NCBI RefSeq assembly: GCF_039537405.1 | Contig: NZ_BAABAL010000019.1 | Span: forward strand, 186,001-250,000 | Source: Allokutzneria multivorans | Lineage (GTDB): Bacteria > Actinomycetota > Actinomycetes > Mycobacteriales > Pseudonocardiaceae | Length of the DNA stretch: 64,000 bases | Direction: 5' to 3' | Part shown: piece after piece, positions 8,340-15,093 of the stretch | Position numbering within the stretch: the first letter of the stretch is position 1 | Layout of the letters: each line of letters opens with the position of its first letter | Position numbers and translations under genes: made by a program | The notes under the pieces: generated by a model | Databases searched by the model: none | Seen by the model: only the letters and a program-made list of their open reading frames with translations | What the model was told of the DNA's origin: nothing

Positions 8340-8673
8340 GCAGCACGTCGGTGTCGAAGCAGGTCCGCGTCCCGGTGTGGCAGGCCGCGCCTTCCTGGTC
8401 CACCACGAGCAGCACCGTGTCTCCGTCGCAGTCCAGGCGCACCTCGTGCACCTGCTGCGTGTGCCCGGAGGTCTCGCCCTTCACCCAGTACTGCTGACGG
8501 CTGCGCGAGTAGTAGGTGGCGCGGCGTGTGGTCAGCGTGCGGTGCAGCGCCTCGTCGTCCATCCACGCCACCATCAGCACCTCGCCGGTGCCGCGTTGTT
8601 GTGCCACAGCGCAGAAAAGGCCGTCCGCGTTGCGCTTCAGCCGCTCGGCGATCTTCGGGTCGAGCTTGGTCAC
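8317..8673 (-). CDS. hisI: Phosphoribosyl-AMP cyclohydrolase
   Basis: 118-residue zinc/magnesium hydrolase for the third step of histidine synthesis. Conserved pieces include LMVAWMDDEAL, ATYYSRSRQQYWVKGETSGH, and the metal-site block RLDCDGDTVLLVV with the later ACHTGTRTCF. It begins at GTG 8673 (VTKLDPKIAERL), which overlaps the upstream membrane-protein stop by four bases (GTGA); a GGAG ribosome site precedes it. The hisE domain fused in some bacteria is absent, as usual in actinobacteria. Confidence 0.95.
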   Translation of the reverse strand: MTKLDPKIAERLKRNADGLFCAVAQQRGTGEVLMVAWMDDEALHRTLTTRRATYYSRSRQQYWVKGETSGHTQQVHEVRLDCDGDTVLLVVDQEGAACHTGTRTCFDTDVLLTAQDPR

Positions 8674-9029
8674 CGTCGCTCCAGGAACTTCCGCATCGGG
8701 CCGGTGCTGAGCAGCACGACGGCGTAGATCTGTGCCGCGCCAACGATTCCCGAGATCACGCGAGCGATGACGGGGCCGTCTCCGAGCACCACCAACAGGT
8801 GCAGCAACCCCGCGAAGATCGCGATGGCGATCGCGCCCGCCCTGGCGATGCCGATGCGGGCCATGATGCTGCCCGCCGCGACGAGGGAAAGCGCCAGCAG
8901 CACCAACGGAAGCACGATCAGGTCCGCTCCGCCTTCGGCGGCCCAGCGCACGAGTCCGGCGACGAGGAAGACCAGCTCGGCGCCGACCAGACAGGCCAGC
9001 GTCGCCCACAGTTCGACGGGGCGCTTCAC
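8670..9029 (-). CDS. Small four-helix membrane protein between hisF and hisI
   Basis: 119 residues with about four hydrophobic spans (LWATLACLVGAELVFLVAGL; LIVLPLVLLALSLVAAG; AGAIAIAIFAGLLHLLVVLG; VISGIVGAAQIYAVVLL). Function not recognised. It overlaps the hisF stop and the hisI start by GTGA on both sides, so it is translated as part of the histidine operon. The short Arg-rich C-terminus (MRKFLERR) probably faces the cytoplasm. Length and topology suggest a small regulatory or scaffold protein rather than a transporter, but this is a guess. Confidence 0.75.
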   Translation of the reverse strand: MKRPVELWATLACLVGAELVFLVAGLVRWAAEGGADLIVLPLVLLALSLVAAGSIMARIGIARAGAIAIAIFAGLLHLLVVLGDGPVIARVISGIVGAAQIYAVVLLSTGPMRKFLERR

Positions 9030-9799
9030 CTGACCGTCACCCCGGCCTCGCGCAGGCCGTCCTTGACCTCGCCGATCCGCAACTGTCCGAAGTGGAACAC
9101 GCTGGCCGCGAGGACCGCGTTCGCCCCCGCTTCCACTGCGGGCGGGAAGTGCTCGACCGCACCCGCTCCCCCGCTCGCGATCAGCGGAACGGTCACGGCA
9201 GCGCGCACGAGCCCGAGCAGCTCCAGGTCGAACCCGGCCTTCGTGCCGTCGGCGTCCATGGAGTTCAACAGGATCTCGCCGACACCGAGTTCTTGGCCGC
9301 GCGTGGCCCATTCCACCGCGCATATCCCGGTGCCGCGCCTGCCTCCGTGCGTGGTGACCTCGAACCCGGACTTCGTGGGTTGGCCCCCTTCCGGCACCCG
9401 ACGCGCGTCCACCGAGAGCACGATGCACTGCGCGCCGAAACGCACCGACGCCTCGCGCAGCAGCTCCGGTCGCGCGATGGCCGCCGTGTTCAGACTGACC
9501 TTGTCCGCGCCCGCGCGCAGCAGCTTGTCGACGTCGTCGACCTCACGCACGCCGCCGCCGACGGTGAGCGGGATGAACACCTGCTCCGCCGTGCGGCGCA
9601 CCACGTCGTAGGTGGTCTCGCGGCTCCCCGAGGAAGCCGTGATGTCCAAGAAGGTCAGCTCGTCCGCGCCCTCGGCGTCGTAGGTCCGCGCCAGCTCAAC
9701 GGGATCGCCCGCGTCGACCAGGTTGGTGAAGTTGACGCCCTTCACCACGCGCCCGTTGTCGACGTCCAGACAGGGGATCACTCGCACAGCAACCGTCAC
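9026..9799 (-). CDS. hisF: Imidazole glycerol phosphate synthase cyclase subunit
   Basis: 257-residue TIM barrel that takes ammonia from HisH and converts PRFAR to imidazole glycerol phosphate and AICAR. It carries the N-terminal IPCLDVDNGRVVKGVNF, the catalytic Asp region ADELTFLDITAS, and phosphate-binding LIASGGAGAVEHF. The GTG at 9799 gives the family start. It is separated from its partner hisH (11875-12504) by the ClpC2-like gene and hisA, although the two proteins form one complex. Confidence 0.97.
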   Translation of the reverse strand: MTVAVRVIPCLDVDNGRVVKGVNFTNLVDAGDPVELARTYDAEGADELTFLDITASSGSRETTYDVVRRTAEQVFIPLTVGGGVREVDDVDKLLRAGADKVSLNTAAIARPELLREASVRFGAQCIVLSVDARRVPEGGQPTKSGFEVTTHGGRRGTGICAVEWATRGQELGVGEILLNSMDADGTKAGFDLELLGLVRAAVTVPLIASGGAGAVEHFPPAVEAGANAVLAASVFHFGQLRIGEVKDGLREAGVTVR

Positions 9800-9825
9800 C
9801 CCCGAAGCCTACGGGAGCCCCCGTC

Positions 9826-9917
9826 CCCCTTCGCGTTTTGGCGTGGCCCCTTCGCGTTTTGGCAACACGATGCGATCAGGGAGCGCTCCCGCGCACAAGT
9901 TGTTGCCAAAACGCGAA
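9826..9917. repeat. Direct and inverted copies of a TTCGCGTTTTGGC element upstream of hisF
   Basis: A 17-base word (CCCCTTCGCGTTTTGGC) occurs twice in direct orientation at 9826-9842 and 9847-9863. Its core recurs inverted at 9901-9917: 9851-9867 (TTCGCGTTTTGGCAACA) and 9901-9917 are perfect 17-base complements around a 33-base loop. It starts 27 bases upstream of hisF, so it could form a hairpin in the hisF leader or act as a protein-binding array. Confidence 0.6.
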
Positions 9918-10038
9918 CCTGTGCGCTCCAGTGACAGCCCTTGGGCCCGGCACTCTGCGGCTGCGACGCCAGCGAGGTCGTCTCAGCGAGATGTTCCGGC
10001 GACGGCGCCAGGCCGTGGCTCGCGCACCGGGTTCGCCG

Positions 10039-10156
10039 GTCTTCAAGACCCACAAACCTCGGCCCCGGCCGTCTTCAACGACCACAAACCTCGCGGGGCA
10101 GCCGGGTTTGAGGCGGTTAGCGATGATCGACAAGGGGGTTTGTGGGTCTTGAAGAC
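10039..10156. repeat. Family A nested inverted repeat, copy 1
   Basis: Perfect 20-base outer arms at 10039-10058 and 10137-10156 (GTCTTCAAGACCCACAAACC and its complement). Inside lies a second copy of the arm (GTCTTCAACGACCACAAACC near 10071) and a partial inverted partner (GGGTTTGAGGCGGTTAGCGA near 10104). Related elements occur at 14933, 34243, 41960, 47631 and 51823. It lies between the divergent hisF and clpC2-like genes. Confidence 0.8.
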
Positions 10157-10385
10157 ACCCCAACCGTCCGCGGCACCGTTACCGGCGTCGTCGGCTCGCC
10201 CATTCGCAGCACGGGCTTCAGCACGCGGTGCTCCGGAGTGCCGGCGCGGCGGCCGGTGATACAAATTCCACCCAGTCACCCGTTAGAGCATCCCTGAGCT
10301 GGCCTTTCCGGCATTCCGAGCCACGATTGCCGAGGGGTGCCCCCGGGTGGGTGGGGGCTGTAGTGAGGGCGCGACGAGGCGACTT
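10157..10385. other. Gene-free stretch upstream of the ClpC2-like gene
   Basis: No convincing coding sequence, RNA or repeat is visible between the family A element and the double operator. It should contain the promoter of the ClpC2-like gene, but no strong -35/-10 pair is clear. Confidence 0.4.
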
Positions 10386-10432
10386 CGTCAACTCGGGGTT
10401 GACGTCGGAGGGTCGTCAACTTAGGGTTGACG
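10386..10432 (+). promoter_or_regulatory. Double palindromic operator overlapping the ribosome site of the ClpC2-like gene
   Basis: Two perfect copies of CGTCAAC-N5-GTTGACG, at 10386-10404 and 10414-10432, with centres 28 bases apart. The second ends one base before the ATG at 10434 and includes the AGGG ribosome site. A protein bound here would block transcription and translation initiation. The adjacent gene encodes a protein with its own DNA-binding-like N-terminus, so autorepression is the simplest reading. Confidence 0.8.
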
Positions 10433-10433
10433 C

Positions 10434-11126
10434 ATGACATCGACACCAGTTCGGCTCGACGACCTGATCACCTACGTGAAGACCCAGTACCCGGACGGCT
10501 CGCCGCTGGAGCACCTCAGCGCGGCCGTGCTCACCGGCGAGCGCCTCGGCGAGGTCGCGGACCACCTGATCGGCCACTTCGTGGACCAGGCGCGCCGCGG
10601 TGGCGCCTCCTGGACGGAGATCGGCCAGAGCATGGGAGTGACCAAGCAGGCCGCGCAGAAGCGCTTCGTGCCCAGCAAGGAGATGGACAAGATGACGATG
10701 GAGAGCTTCACCCGCTACACCGACGACGCCCGCAAGGTCTTGGTCCAGGCACAGGAAGAAGCGCGCGCCGCGGGCAACACCGAGATCGGCACCGAGCACA
10801 TCCTGCTCGGCCTGCTGCACGCGCCGGAAGGCTTGGCGGCACAGGCCTTGGCCGCCGAGGGCGCGAGCGAGCAGGTCGTCCGCGCGGCGGTGACCCAGGT
10901 GCTCACCCCGGCGCTGCCGGAGGTCCCCGAGCACATCCCGTTCACCGGCAGCGCCAAGAAGGTCATCCAGCTGACGCTGCGGGAGTCCTTGCGGCACAAC
11001 AGCAAGCACATCGGCACCGAGCACATCCTGCTGGCGCTGCTGCGCGAGGAGGCCGGGACGGGCGCACAGGTCGTCACCGGCCTCGGCGTCTCCCGCGAGA
11101 AGGTCGAGGCCAGGCTGGCGGGCTAG
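10434..11126 (+). CDS. clpC2: ClpC2-like protein: HTH-like N-terminus plus Clp N-terminal repeat domain, no ATPase
   Basis: 230 residues. Residues 1-80 are a helical domain with a helix-turn-helix-like segment at about 59-78 (ASWTEIGQSMGVTKQAAQKR). Residues 90-230 form the double Clp N (R) repeat, with two copies of the motif IGTEHILLGLL / IGTEHILLALL. No Walker A or AAA+ module follows. This is the architecture of mycobacterial ClpC2, which lacks unfoldase activity, shares the ClpC1 N-domain ligand site and is linked to buffering of ClpC1-targeting compounds. The ATG sits directly behind a double palindromic operator, suggesting autoregulation. Its stop overlaps that of convergent hisA. Confidence 0.85.
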   Translation: MTSTPVRLDDLITYVKTQYPDGSPLEHLSAAVLTGERLGEVADHLIGHFVDQARRGGASWTEIGQSMGVTKQAAQKRFVPSKEMDKMTMESFTRYTDDARKVLVQAQEEARAAGNTEIGTEHILLGLLHAPEGLAAQALAAEGASEQVVRAAVTQVLTPALPEVPEHIPFTGSAKKVIQLTLRESLRHNSKHIGTEHILLALLREEAGTGAQVVTGLGVSREKVEARLAG

Positions 11127-11860
11127 CCCGCGACCGCGGCCAGGGCCTCGGGCAGCGTGAAAGCCTTGGCGTAGAGCGCCTTGCCGACGATGGCCCCTTC
11201 GAGCCCGAGCGGGGCCAGCTCGGCCAGCGCCCGCAGGTCGTCCACACTGGACACTCCGCCGGATGCGATCACCGGCTTGTCCGTGCGGCCGCAGATCTCG
11301 CGCAGCAGGTCCACGTTCGGCCCCTGGAGCGTGCCGTCCTTGGACACGTCGGTGACGACGTAACGGGAGCAGCCGTCCCGCTCCAGGCGCTCCAGCACCT
11401 CCCACAGGTCGCCGCCGTCGGAGGTCCAACCCCGGCCCTTGAGCCGGTAAACGCCGTCCTCGGTGCTCCGGACATCGAGGCCGACGGCGACCTGTTCCCC
11501 GTGCGCGGCAAGGACTTTCGCGCACCACTCGGGGCTCTCCAGCGCGGCGGTGCCGAGGTTCACCCGCGCGCAGCCCGTGGCCAGCGCGGCGGCCAGCGAA
11601 GCGTCGTCGCGGATACCGCCCGACAGCTCCACCTTCACGTCCAGCTTCGCGACCATGTCGGCGAGCAGCGCGCGGTTGTCCCCGCGCCCGAACGCCGCGT
11701 CCAGGTCGACGAGGTGGATCCACTCGGCGCCGCCGTCCTGCCAGGCCATGGCCGCGTCGAACGGGGTGCCGTAAGCGGTCTCGGTGCCCGCCTCGCCCTG
11801 GGTGAGCCGGACGGCCTTGCCCTCGACCACGTCGACGGCCGGGAACAGCGTGAAAGTCAC
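11123..11860 (-). CDS. hisA: Phosphoribosyl isomerase (HisA; probably PriA-type HisA/TrpF)
   Basis: 245-residue TIM barrel that isomerises ProFAR to PRFAR. It shows FPAVDVVEGKAVRL, WIHLVDLDAAFGRGDN, ELSGGIRDDASL, VTDVSKDGTLQGPN and ASGGVSSVDDL. Start at GTG 11860 (VTFTLFPAVD) with AGAAGG 8 bases upstream; the longer reading to 12049 runs into hisH. Actinobacterial homologues are typically bifunctional PriA that also perform the TrpF step, consistent with no trpF near the trp genes here. That second activity is inferred. Confidence 0.94.
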   Translation of the reverse strand: MTFTLFPAVDVVEGKAVRLTQGEAGTETAYGTPFDAAMAWQDGGAEWIHLVDLDAAFGRGDNRALLADMVAKLDVKVELSGGIRDDASLAAALATGCARVNLGTAALESPEWCAKVLAAHGEQVAVGLDVRSTEDGVYRLKGRGWTSDGGDLWEVLERLERDGCSRYVVTDVSKDGTLQGPNVDLLREICGRTDKPVIASGGVSSVDDLRALAELAPLGLEGAIVGKALYAKAFTLPEALAAVAG

Positions 11861-11874
11861 GGGAATACCTTCTG

Positions 11875-12504
11875 CTAGAGCGTGTTCAGCCAGTTGCGCA
11901 GGATGTGCGCGCCGGTGTCGCCGGACTTCTCCGGGTGGAACTGCGTCGCCCACAGCGGCCCGTTCTCCACGGCCGCGACGAAGTCCTCGCCGTGGTGGGC
12001 CCAGGTGACCAGCGGCGGCGTGAAGGCGCCGGAGGCGTCCAGCTCCCACTTGCGCACGCCGTAGGAGTGCACGAAGTAGAAGCGGGCGTCATCGTCGAGC
12101 CCCGCGAAGAACTGGCTGCCCGACGGAGCGCGGACGGTGTTCCACCCCATGTGCGGCAGGACGTCCGCGTGCAGGCGCTCGACGGTGCCCGGCCACTCGC
12201 CGCAGCCCTCGTCGGTGACGCCGTGCTCGACGCCGCGCTCGAACAGCGCCTGCATCCCCACGCAGATCCCGAGAACCGGGCGTCCGCCCGCGAGCCGCTC
12301 GCCGATGATGCGCGGCCCCTGCACGGAGCGCAGCCCCGCCATGCACGCACCGAACGCGCCGACCCCGGGGACCACCAGACCGTCGGCCGCGAGCGCCGCG
12401 CGATGGTCCGCGGTCACCTCGACGTCGGCACCGACGCGGCGCAGAGCGCGTTCGGCGGAGCGGAGGTTGCCGGAGCCATAGTCGAGCACGACGACGCGGG
12501 ACAC
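11875..12504 (-). CDS. hisH: Imidazole glycerol phosphate synthase glutaminase subunit
   Basis: 209-residue class I glutamine amidotransferase that supplies ammonia to HisF. The catalytic triad is visible: Cys in GICVGMQ, and His/Glu in TQFHPEKSG. The GTG at 12504 follows a TAGCCT element by 6 bases (12511-12516), suggesting a leaderless transcript and a promoter for the hisH-hisA block. It is cut off from hisB by about 3.9 kb of unrelated genes. Confidence 0.96.
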   Translation of the reverse strand: MSRVVVLDYGSGNLRSAERALRRVGADVEVTADHRAALAADGLVVPGVGAFGACMAGLRSVQGPRIIGERLAGGRPVLGICVGMQALFERGVEHGVTDEGCGEWPGTVERLHADVLPHMGWNTVRAPSGSQFFAGLDDDARFYFVHSYGVRKWELDASGAFTPPLVTWAHHGEDFVAAVENGPLWATQFHPEKSGDTGAHILRNWLNTL

Positions 12505-12587
12505 CCTCTCAGGCTAGTCGTCACCCCCGCCCACCCGCGAACCCGTTACCCCTCCCCGTGACCCCCGCCACCCCCGCCGTATGCACC

Positions 12588-12660
12588 AAACGACCCGTTG
12601 AGGTACTTGAACGCACTGAACGGGTCGTTCAGTGCGCTCAACGCACCAATGGGGCCGTTC
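12588..12660. repeat. Family B palindrome, copy 1
   Basis: The core at 12612-12636 is a perfect 11-base stem, CGCACTGAACG / CGTTCAGTGCG, around a GGT loop. It is flanked by CACCAAACGACCCGTTGA on the left and GCACCAATGGGGCCGTTCG on the right. It ends 3 bases before the transketolase stop, so it could terminate that transcript. The same core and flanks occur at 29196-29294 with an ACC loop. Confidence 0.75.
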
Positions 12661-12662
12661 GC

Positions 12663-13604
12663 TCAGCCCAGGAAGTGGGTGATGGAGTGGTGGAGCCCGG
12701 CAGTGTCGAGGCCGTGGACGACGTCGTGCTGCTCAGCGGTTCCGTAGGCGCGGACCTCCTCCTCGCGGCCCACACCGAGCGCGAGCAGCCGGTGCGGGAC
12801 GTCGGCCAGCGCGGTCGCGACCTTGTGCGCCGAAGTGCCCCGAAGATACGGCTCCACCAGAACGACGTTCGCGTTCGAACCCACCGCCGCGCGCAGCCCA
12901 GCGTGGTCGAAGGGCCGCACGGTCGCGGCGTAGAGCACGGTGACGTCCACAGTGGACGTTGCGGCGAGCACGCTGTCCAGCATCGGACCGACCGCGACGA
13001 CGACGCCCTTGCTCCCCGTGCGAACGGCGGTGAAGCCCTCAACAGAATGCGCGCGCGAGTTGCGCCGGGTGGACAGGCGGAGGTAGACGCGGTCATCACC
13101 GGCGAGCGCGGTGGACAGCAGCGCGCGGACCTCGTCCTGGTGGCCAGGAACGTGAATCGTCCAGCCGGGCAGCGTGTCGATCAGCGCGACGTCGCCGGGA
13201 GCCTGGTGGGTGCGCCCCCACACCGGGTCGTCGTAGGACGCGCCGATGCTGACGAGGACCGCACCGACGTCTTGGTGCCCGAGGTCGAGCTTGATCTGCT
13301 CGAAGGGCCGCTCGATCAGGAACGGCGCGTAGCTGTGCGCCACCGGCCTCAGCCCGGTCAGCGCCATCCCGCCCGCGACGCCGATCATGGCCTGCTCGCG
13401 GATGCCCACGTTGACCACGCGCTCCGGGTGCCGCGAGCGCGCTTCGGCGAAGTTGCCCGCCGAGATGTCCGCTGTCACAACGGCGATGCGCGGATCGGTG
13501 TCCATGGCGGCGGTGACGGTCTCAACGAAAGCCTCGCGCATCGTGACGTCACTGGAAGCCAGTGCCAACGCGGTCTTGGTCCCGGCGAAATCGGCGGCGG
13601 TCAC
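12663..13604 (-). CDS. Transketolase, C-terminal half (pyrimidine-binding and C-terminal domains)
   Basis: 313 residues, corresponding to the PYR and C-terminal domains of transketolase. The catalytic Glu lies in VVNVGIREQAMIG, followed by the aromatic-rich loop (GGMALTGLRPVAHSYAPFLIERPFEQIKLDL). Together with the upstream gene (stop/start overlap ATGA at 13601-13604) it would form a heteromeric thiamine-diphosphate enzyme moving two-carbon ketol units. Split transketolases occur in archaea and in actinobacterial accessory or secondary pathways; housekeeping transketolase is normally one 700-residue chain. Substrate unknown. Confidence 0.88.
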   Translation of the reverse strand: MTAADFAGTKTALALASSDVTMREAFVETVTAAMDTDPRIAVVTADISAGNFAEARSRHPERVVNVGIREQAMIGVAGGMALTGLRPVAHSYAPFLIERPFEQIKLDLGHQDVGAVLVSIGASYDDPVWGRTHQAPGDVALIDTLPGWTIHVPGHQDEVRALLSTALAGDDRVYLRLSTRRNSRAHSVEGFTAVRTGSKGVVVAVGPMLDSVLAATSTVDVTVLYAATVRPFDHAGLRAAVGSNANVVLVEPYLRGTSAHKVATALADVPHRLLALGVGREEEVRAYGTAEQHDVVHGLDTAGLHHSITHFLG

Positions 13605-14302
13605 TCCGCACCTTCTTCCCTGATCACGGCGACCACGGCGCGCGGGCGGCCGGGGTGAGCCTCGGTGAACGCGCGGTAGAGCGCTTCCTGGTCGCGGCCG
13701 TCGACGGAGACGGTGTCCCAGCCCTCGACGGAGAACCGGCTCGCCATGCCGCCGGGCCAGCCGTGGCTCGCGGAGCCGTTGTCGATGGCCACCACGGTCA
13801 GCTGGTCGAGGCCGAGCCGTCCCGCGAGCGCGATCGCCTCGTGGTTGCTGCCCTCGTCGAACTCGCCGTCACCGACCAGCACGAACACCCTCGGCGCGGT
13901 GCGGCCCTGTGCGCGCAGCCCGAGGACCTGGCCGACGCCGAGCGCCAGCCCGTGGCCGAGCGAACCCGCGCCGATCTCCACGCCCGGCACCAGGACCCGG
14001 TCCGGGTGCTGGCCGAGCGGCGAGCCGTAGTCGGTCCAATCGTCCAATGTGGACGGATCGAGGAAGCCCTTCGCGGCGAGCACCGCGTAGTAGGCCATCG
14101 GCCCGTGCCCCTTGGAGAGCAGGAAACGGTCTCGGTCCGGGTCCTCGACCCGCTCCGGCGAGACGTTGAGGACACGGTCGTAGAGCGTCCACAGCGCGGG
14201 CAGCGTGGAGGTCGCCGCCCACTCGTGCTTCTCGTCCCCGGACATGCGCCGGAAGAGGTCCGGCAGTTCGGACCAGCCCCTCTTCAAGATCCCCTGTGTC
14301 AT
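13601..14302 (-). CDS. Transketolase, N-terminal half (thiamine-diphosphate-binding domain)
   Basis: 233 residues with the thiamine diphosphate signature GDGEFDEGSNHEA followed by AIDNGS (GDG-X~25-N). Other family blocks are LLSKGHGPMAYYAVLAAKG and GSLGHGLALGVG. The start is ATG 14302 (MTQGILKRGW). A TTG at 14317 lies inside the SoxR-type box and is unlikely. Translationally coupled to the C-terminal half. The gene is divergent from soxR, with the regulator box placed as its promoter, so a redox-controlled role is likely. Confidence 0.88.
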   Translation of the reverse strand: MTQGILKRGWSELPDLFRRMSGDEKHEWAATSTLPALWTLYDRVLNVSPERVEDPDRDRFLLSKGHGPMAYYAVLAAKGFLDPSTLDDWTDYGSPLGQHPDRVLVPGVEIGAGSLGHGLALGVGQVLGLRAQGRTAPRVFVLVGDGEFDEGSNHEAIALAGRLGLDQLTVVAIDNGSASHGWPGGMASRFSVEGWDTVSVDGRDQEALYRAFTEAHPGRPRAVVAVIREEGAE

Positions 14303-14316
14303 GGGACCACGGTGCA

Positions 14317-14336
14317 ACCTCGACTTAGCTAGAGGT
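14317..14336 (-). promoter_or_regulatory. SoxR-type operator/promoter for the split transketolase
   Basis: A 20-base imperfect palindrome with ACCTC / GAGGT ends. Read leftward, TTGACC (14335-14340) is a -35 overlapping the palindrome, followed by a long 19-base spacer to a weak -10, as at MerR/SoxR-activated promoters where the regulator binds between the two hexamers. The predicted transcript start would fall at or next to the transketolase ATG. soxR is the divergent neighbour. Confidence 0.65.
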
Positions 14337-14357
14337 CAAGCAGTAGGGTCCCGTCCC

Positions 14358-14822
14358 ATGGCGGAATCGCTCACCTGGCTGACGATCGGCGACGTGGCCT
14401 CGCGCAGCGGGGTCCCGCACACCTCGTTGCGCTTCTACGAGGACAAGGGCCTGATCGTCTCCGAGCGCACCGCCGGCAACCAGCGCCGCTACGCGCGCTC
14501 CGTGCTGCGCAGGCTCGCCTTCATCCGCTCCGCCCAACGCGTCGGGCTCACCCTGGAGGACGTGCGCGACGCGCTCGCCACCCTGCCGGACAACCGCACC
14601 CCGACCAAGGCCGACTGGGCCCGCTTGTCCAAGGCCTGGGACAAGGAGCTGGAGATCCGCATCGACGCGCTGCACCGCCTGCGCGAACGGCTGGCGTCGT
14701 GCATCGGGTGCGGCTGCCTGTCGCTCAAGGTGTGCGGGCTCTACAACGAGAACGACGAGCAGGCCCAGTACGGCCCCGGCGCGCACAAGCTCAAGCCCGC
14801 CGCCGAGGGCGGCCGAGACTGA
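14358..14822 (+). CDS. soxR: Redox-sensing MerR-family activator SoxR
   Basis: 154 residues. The N-terminal MerR winged helix spans about residues 6-75 (LTIGDVASRSGVPHTSLRFYEDKGLI). A dimerisation helix is followed by the [2Fe-2S] motif CX2CXCX5C at Cys115, 118, 120 and 126 (CIGCGCLSLKVCGLYN). Cluster oxidation by redox-cycling compounds switches SoxR to an activator; in actinobacteria it usually responds to self-made redox-active metabolites. It starts at ATG 14358. A SoxR-type box lies between it and the divergent split transketolase genes, its likely target. Confidence 0.95.
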   Translation: MAESLTWLTIGDVASRSGVPHTSLRFYEDKGLIVSERTAGNQRRYARSVLRRLAFIRSAQRVGLTLEDVRDALATLPDNRTPTKADWARLSKAWDKELEIRIDALHRLRERLASCIGCGCLSLKVCGLYNENDEQAQYGPGAHKLKPAAEGGRD

Positions 14823-14932
14823 GTCGCGCGAGAAACCGTCACCTCACACCTACCAGGTAGCTCGATGCGGCGCCGTTGAAGTGTTCGCCAACGTTCGGCA
14901 CTTTATCCCAGGACAAGTCGCCGGGTTCGCCA

Positions 14933-15019
14933 GTCTTCAAGACCAACAAACCCCGGCCTTCGAGGTCTTCAACGACAACAAACCCTGACAGAGCGCCGGG
15001 GTTTGTGGGTCTTGAAGAC
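14933..15019. repeat. Family A nested inverted repeat, copy 2
   Basis: Outer arms of 24 bases at 14933-14956 and 14996-15019 pair with one mismatch (start GTCTTCAAGACC, end GGTCTTGAAGAC). One internal copy of the arm (GGTCTTCAACGACAACAAAC near 14964) is present but its inverted partner is missing, so this is a shorter version of copy 1. It lies between soxR and kptA, both on the plus strand. Confidence 0.8.
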
Positions 15020-15093
15020 ACCCAGACCCCGGAGCGGATGCTTCGCGGGCGGGGCGGGCTCTAAGAACTTGCGCGGGGTGCTGGACTGGTGCC

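Noticed and set aside
10039..10156. CRISPR array or insertion-sequence ends
   Set aside because: The repeats are nested palindromes at scattered sites with no regular spacers, no cas genes and no transposase; they do not form arrays.
14303..14317. TTG start at 14317 for the split transketolase
   Set aside because: It would lie within the SoxR-type box and has no ribosome site; ATG 14302 fits better.
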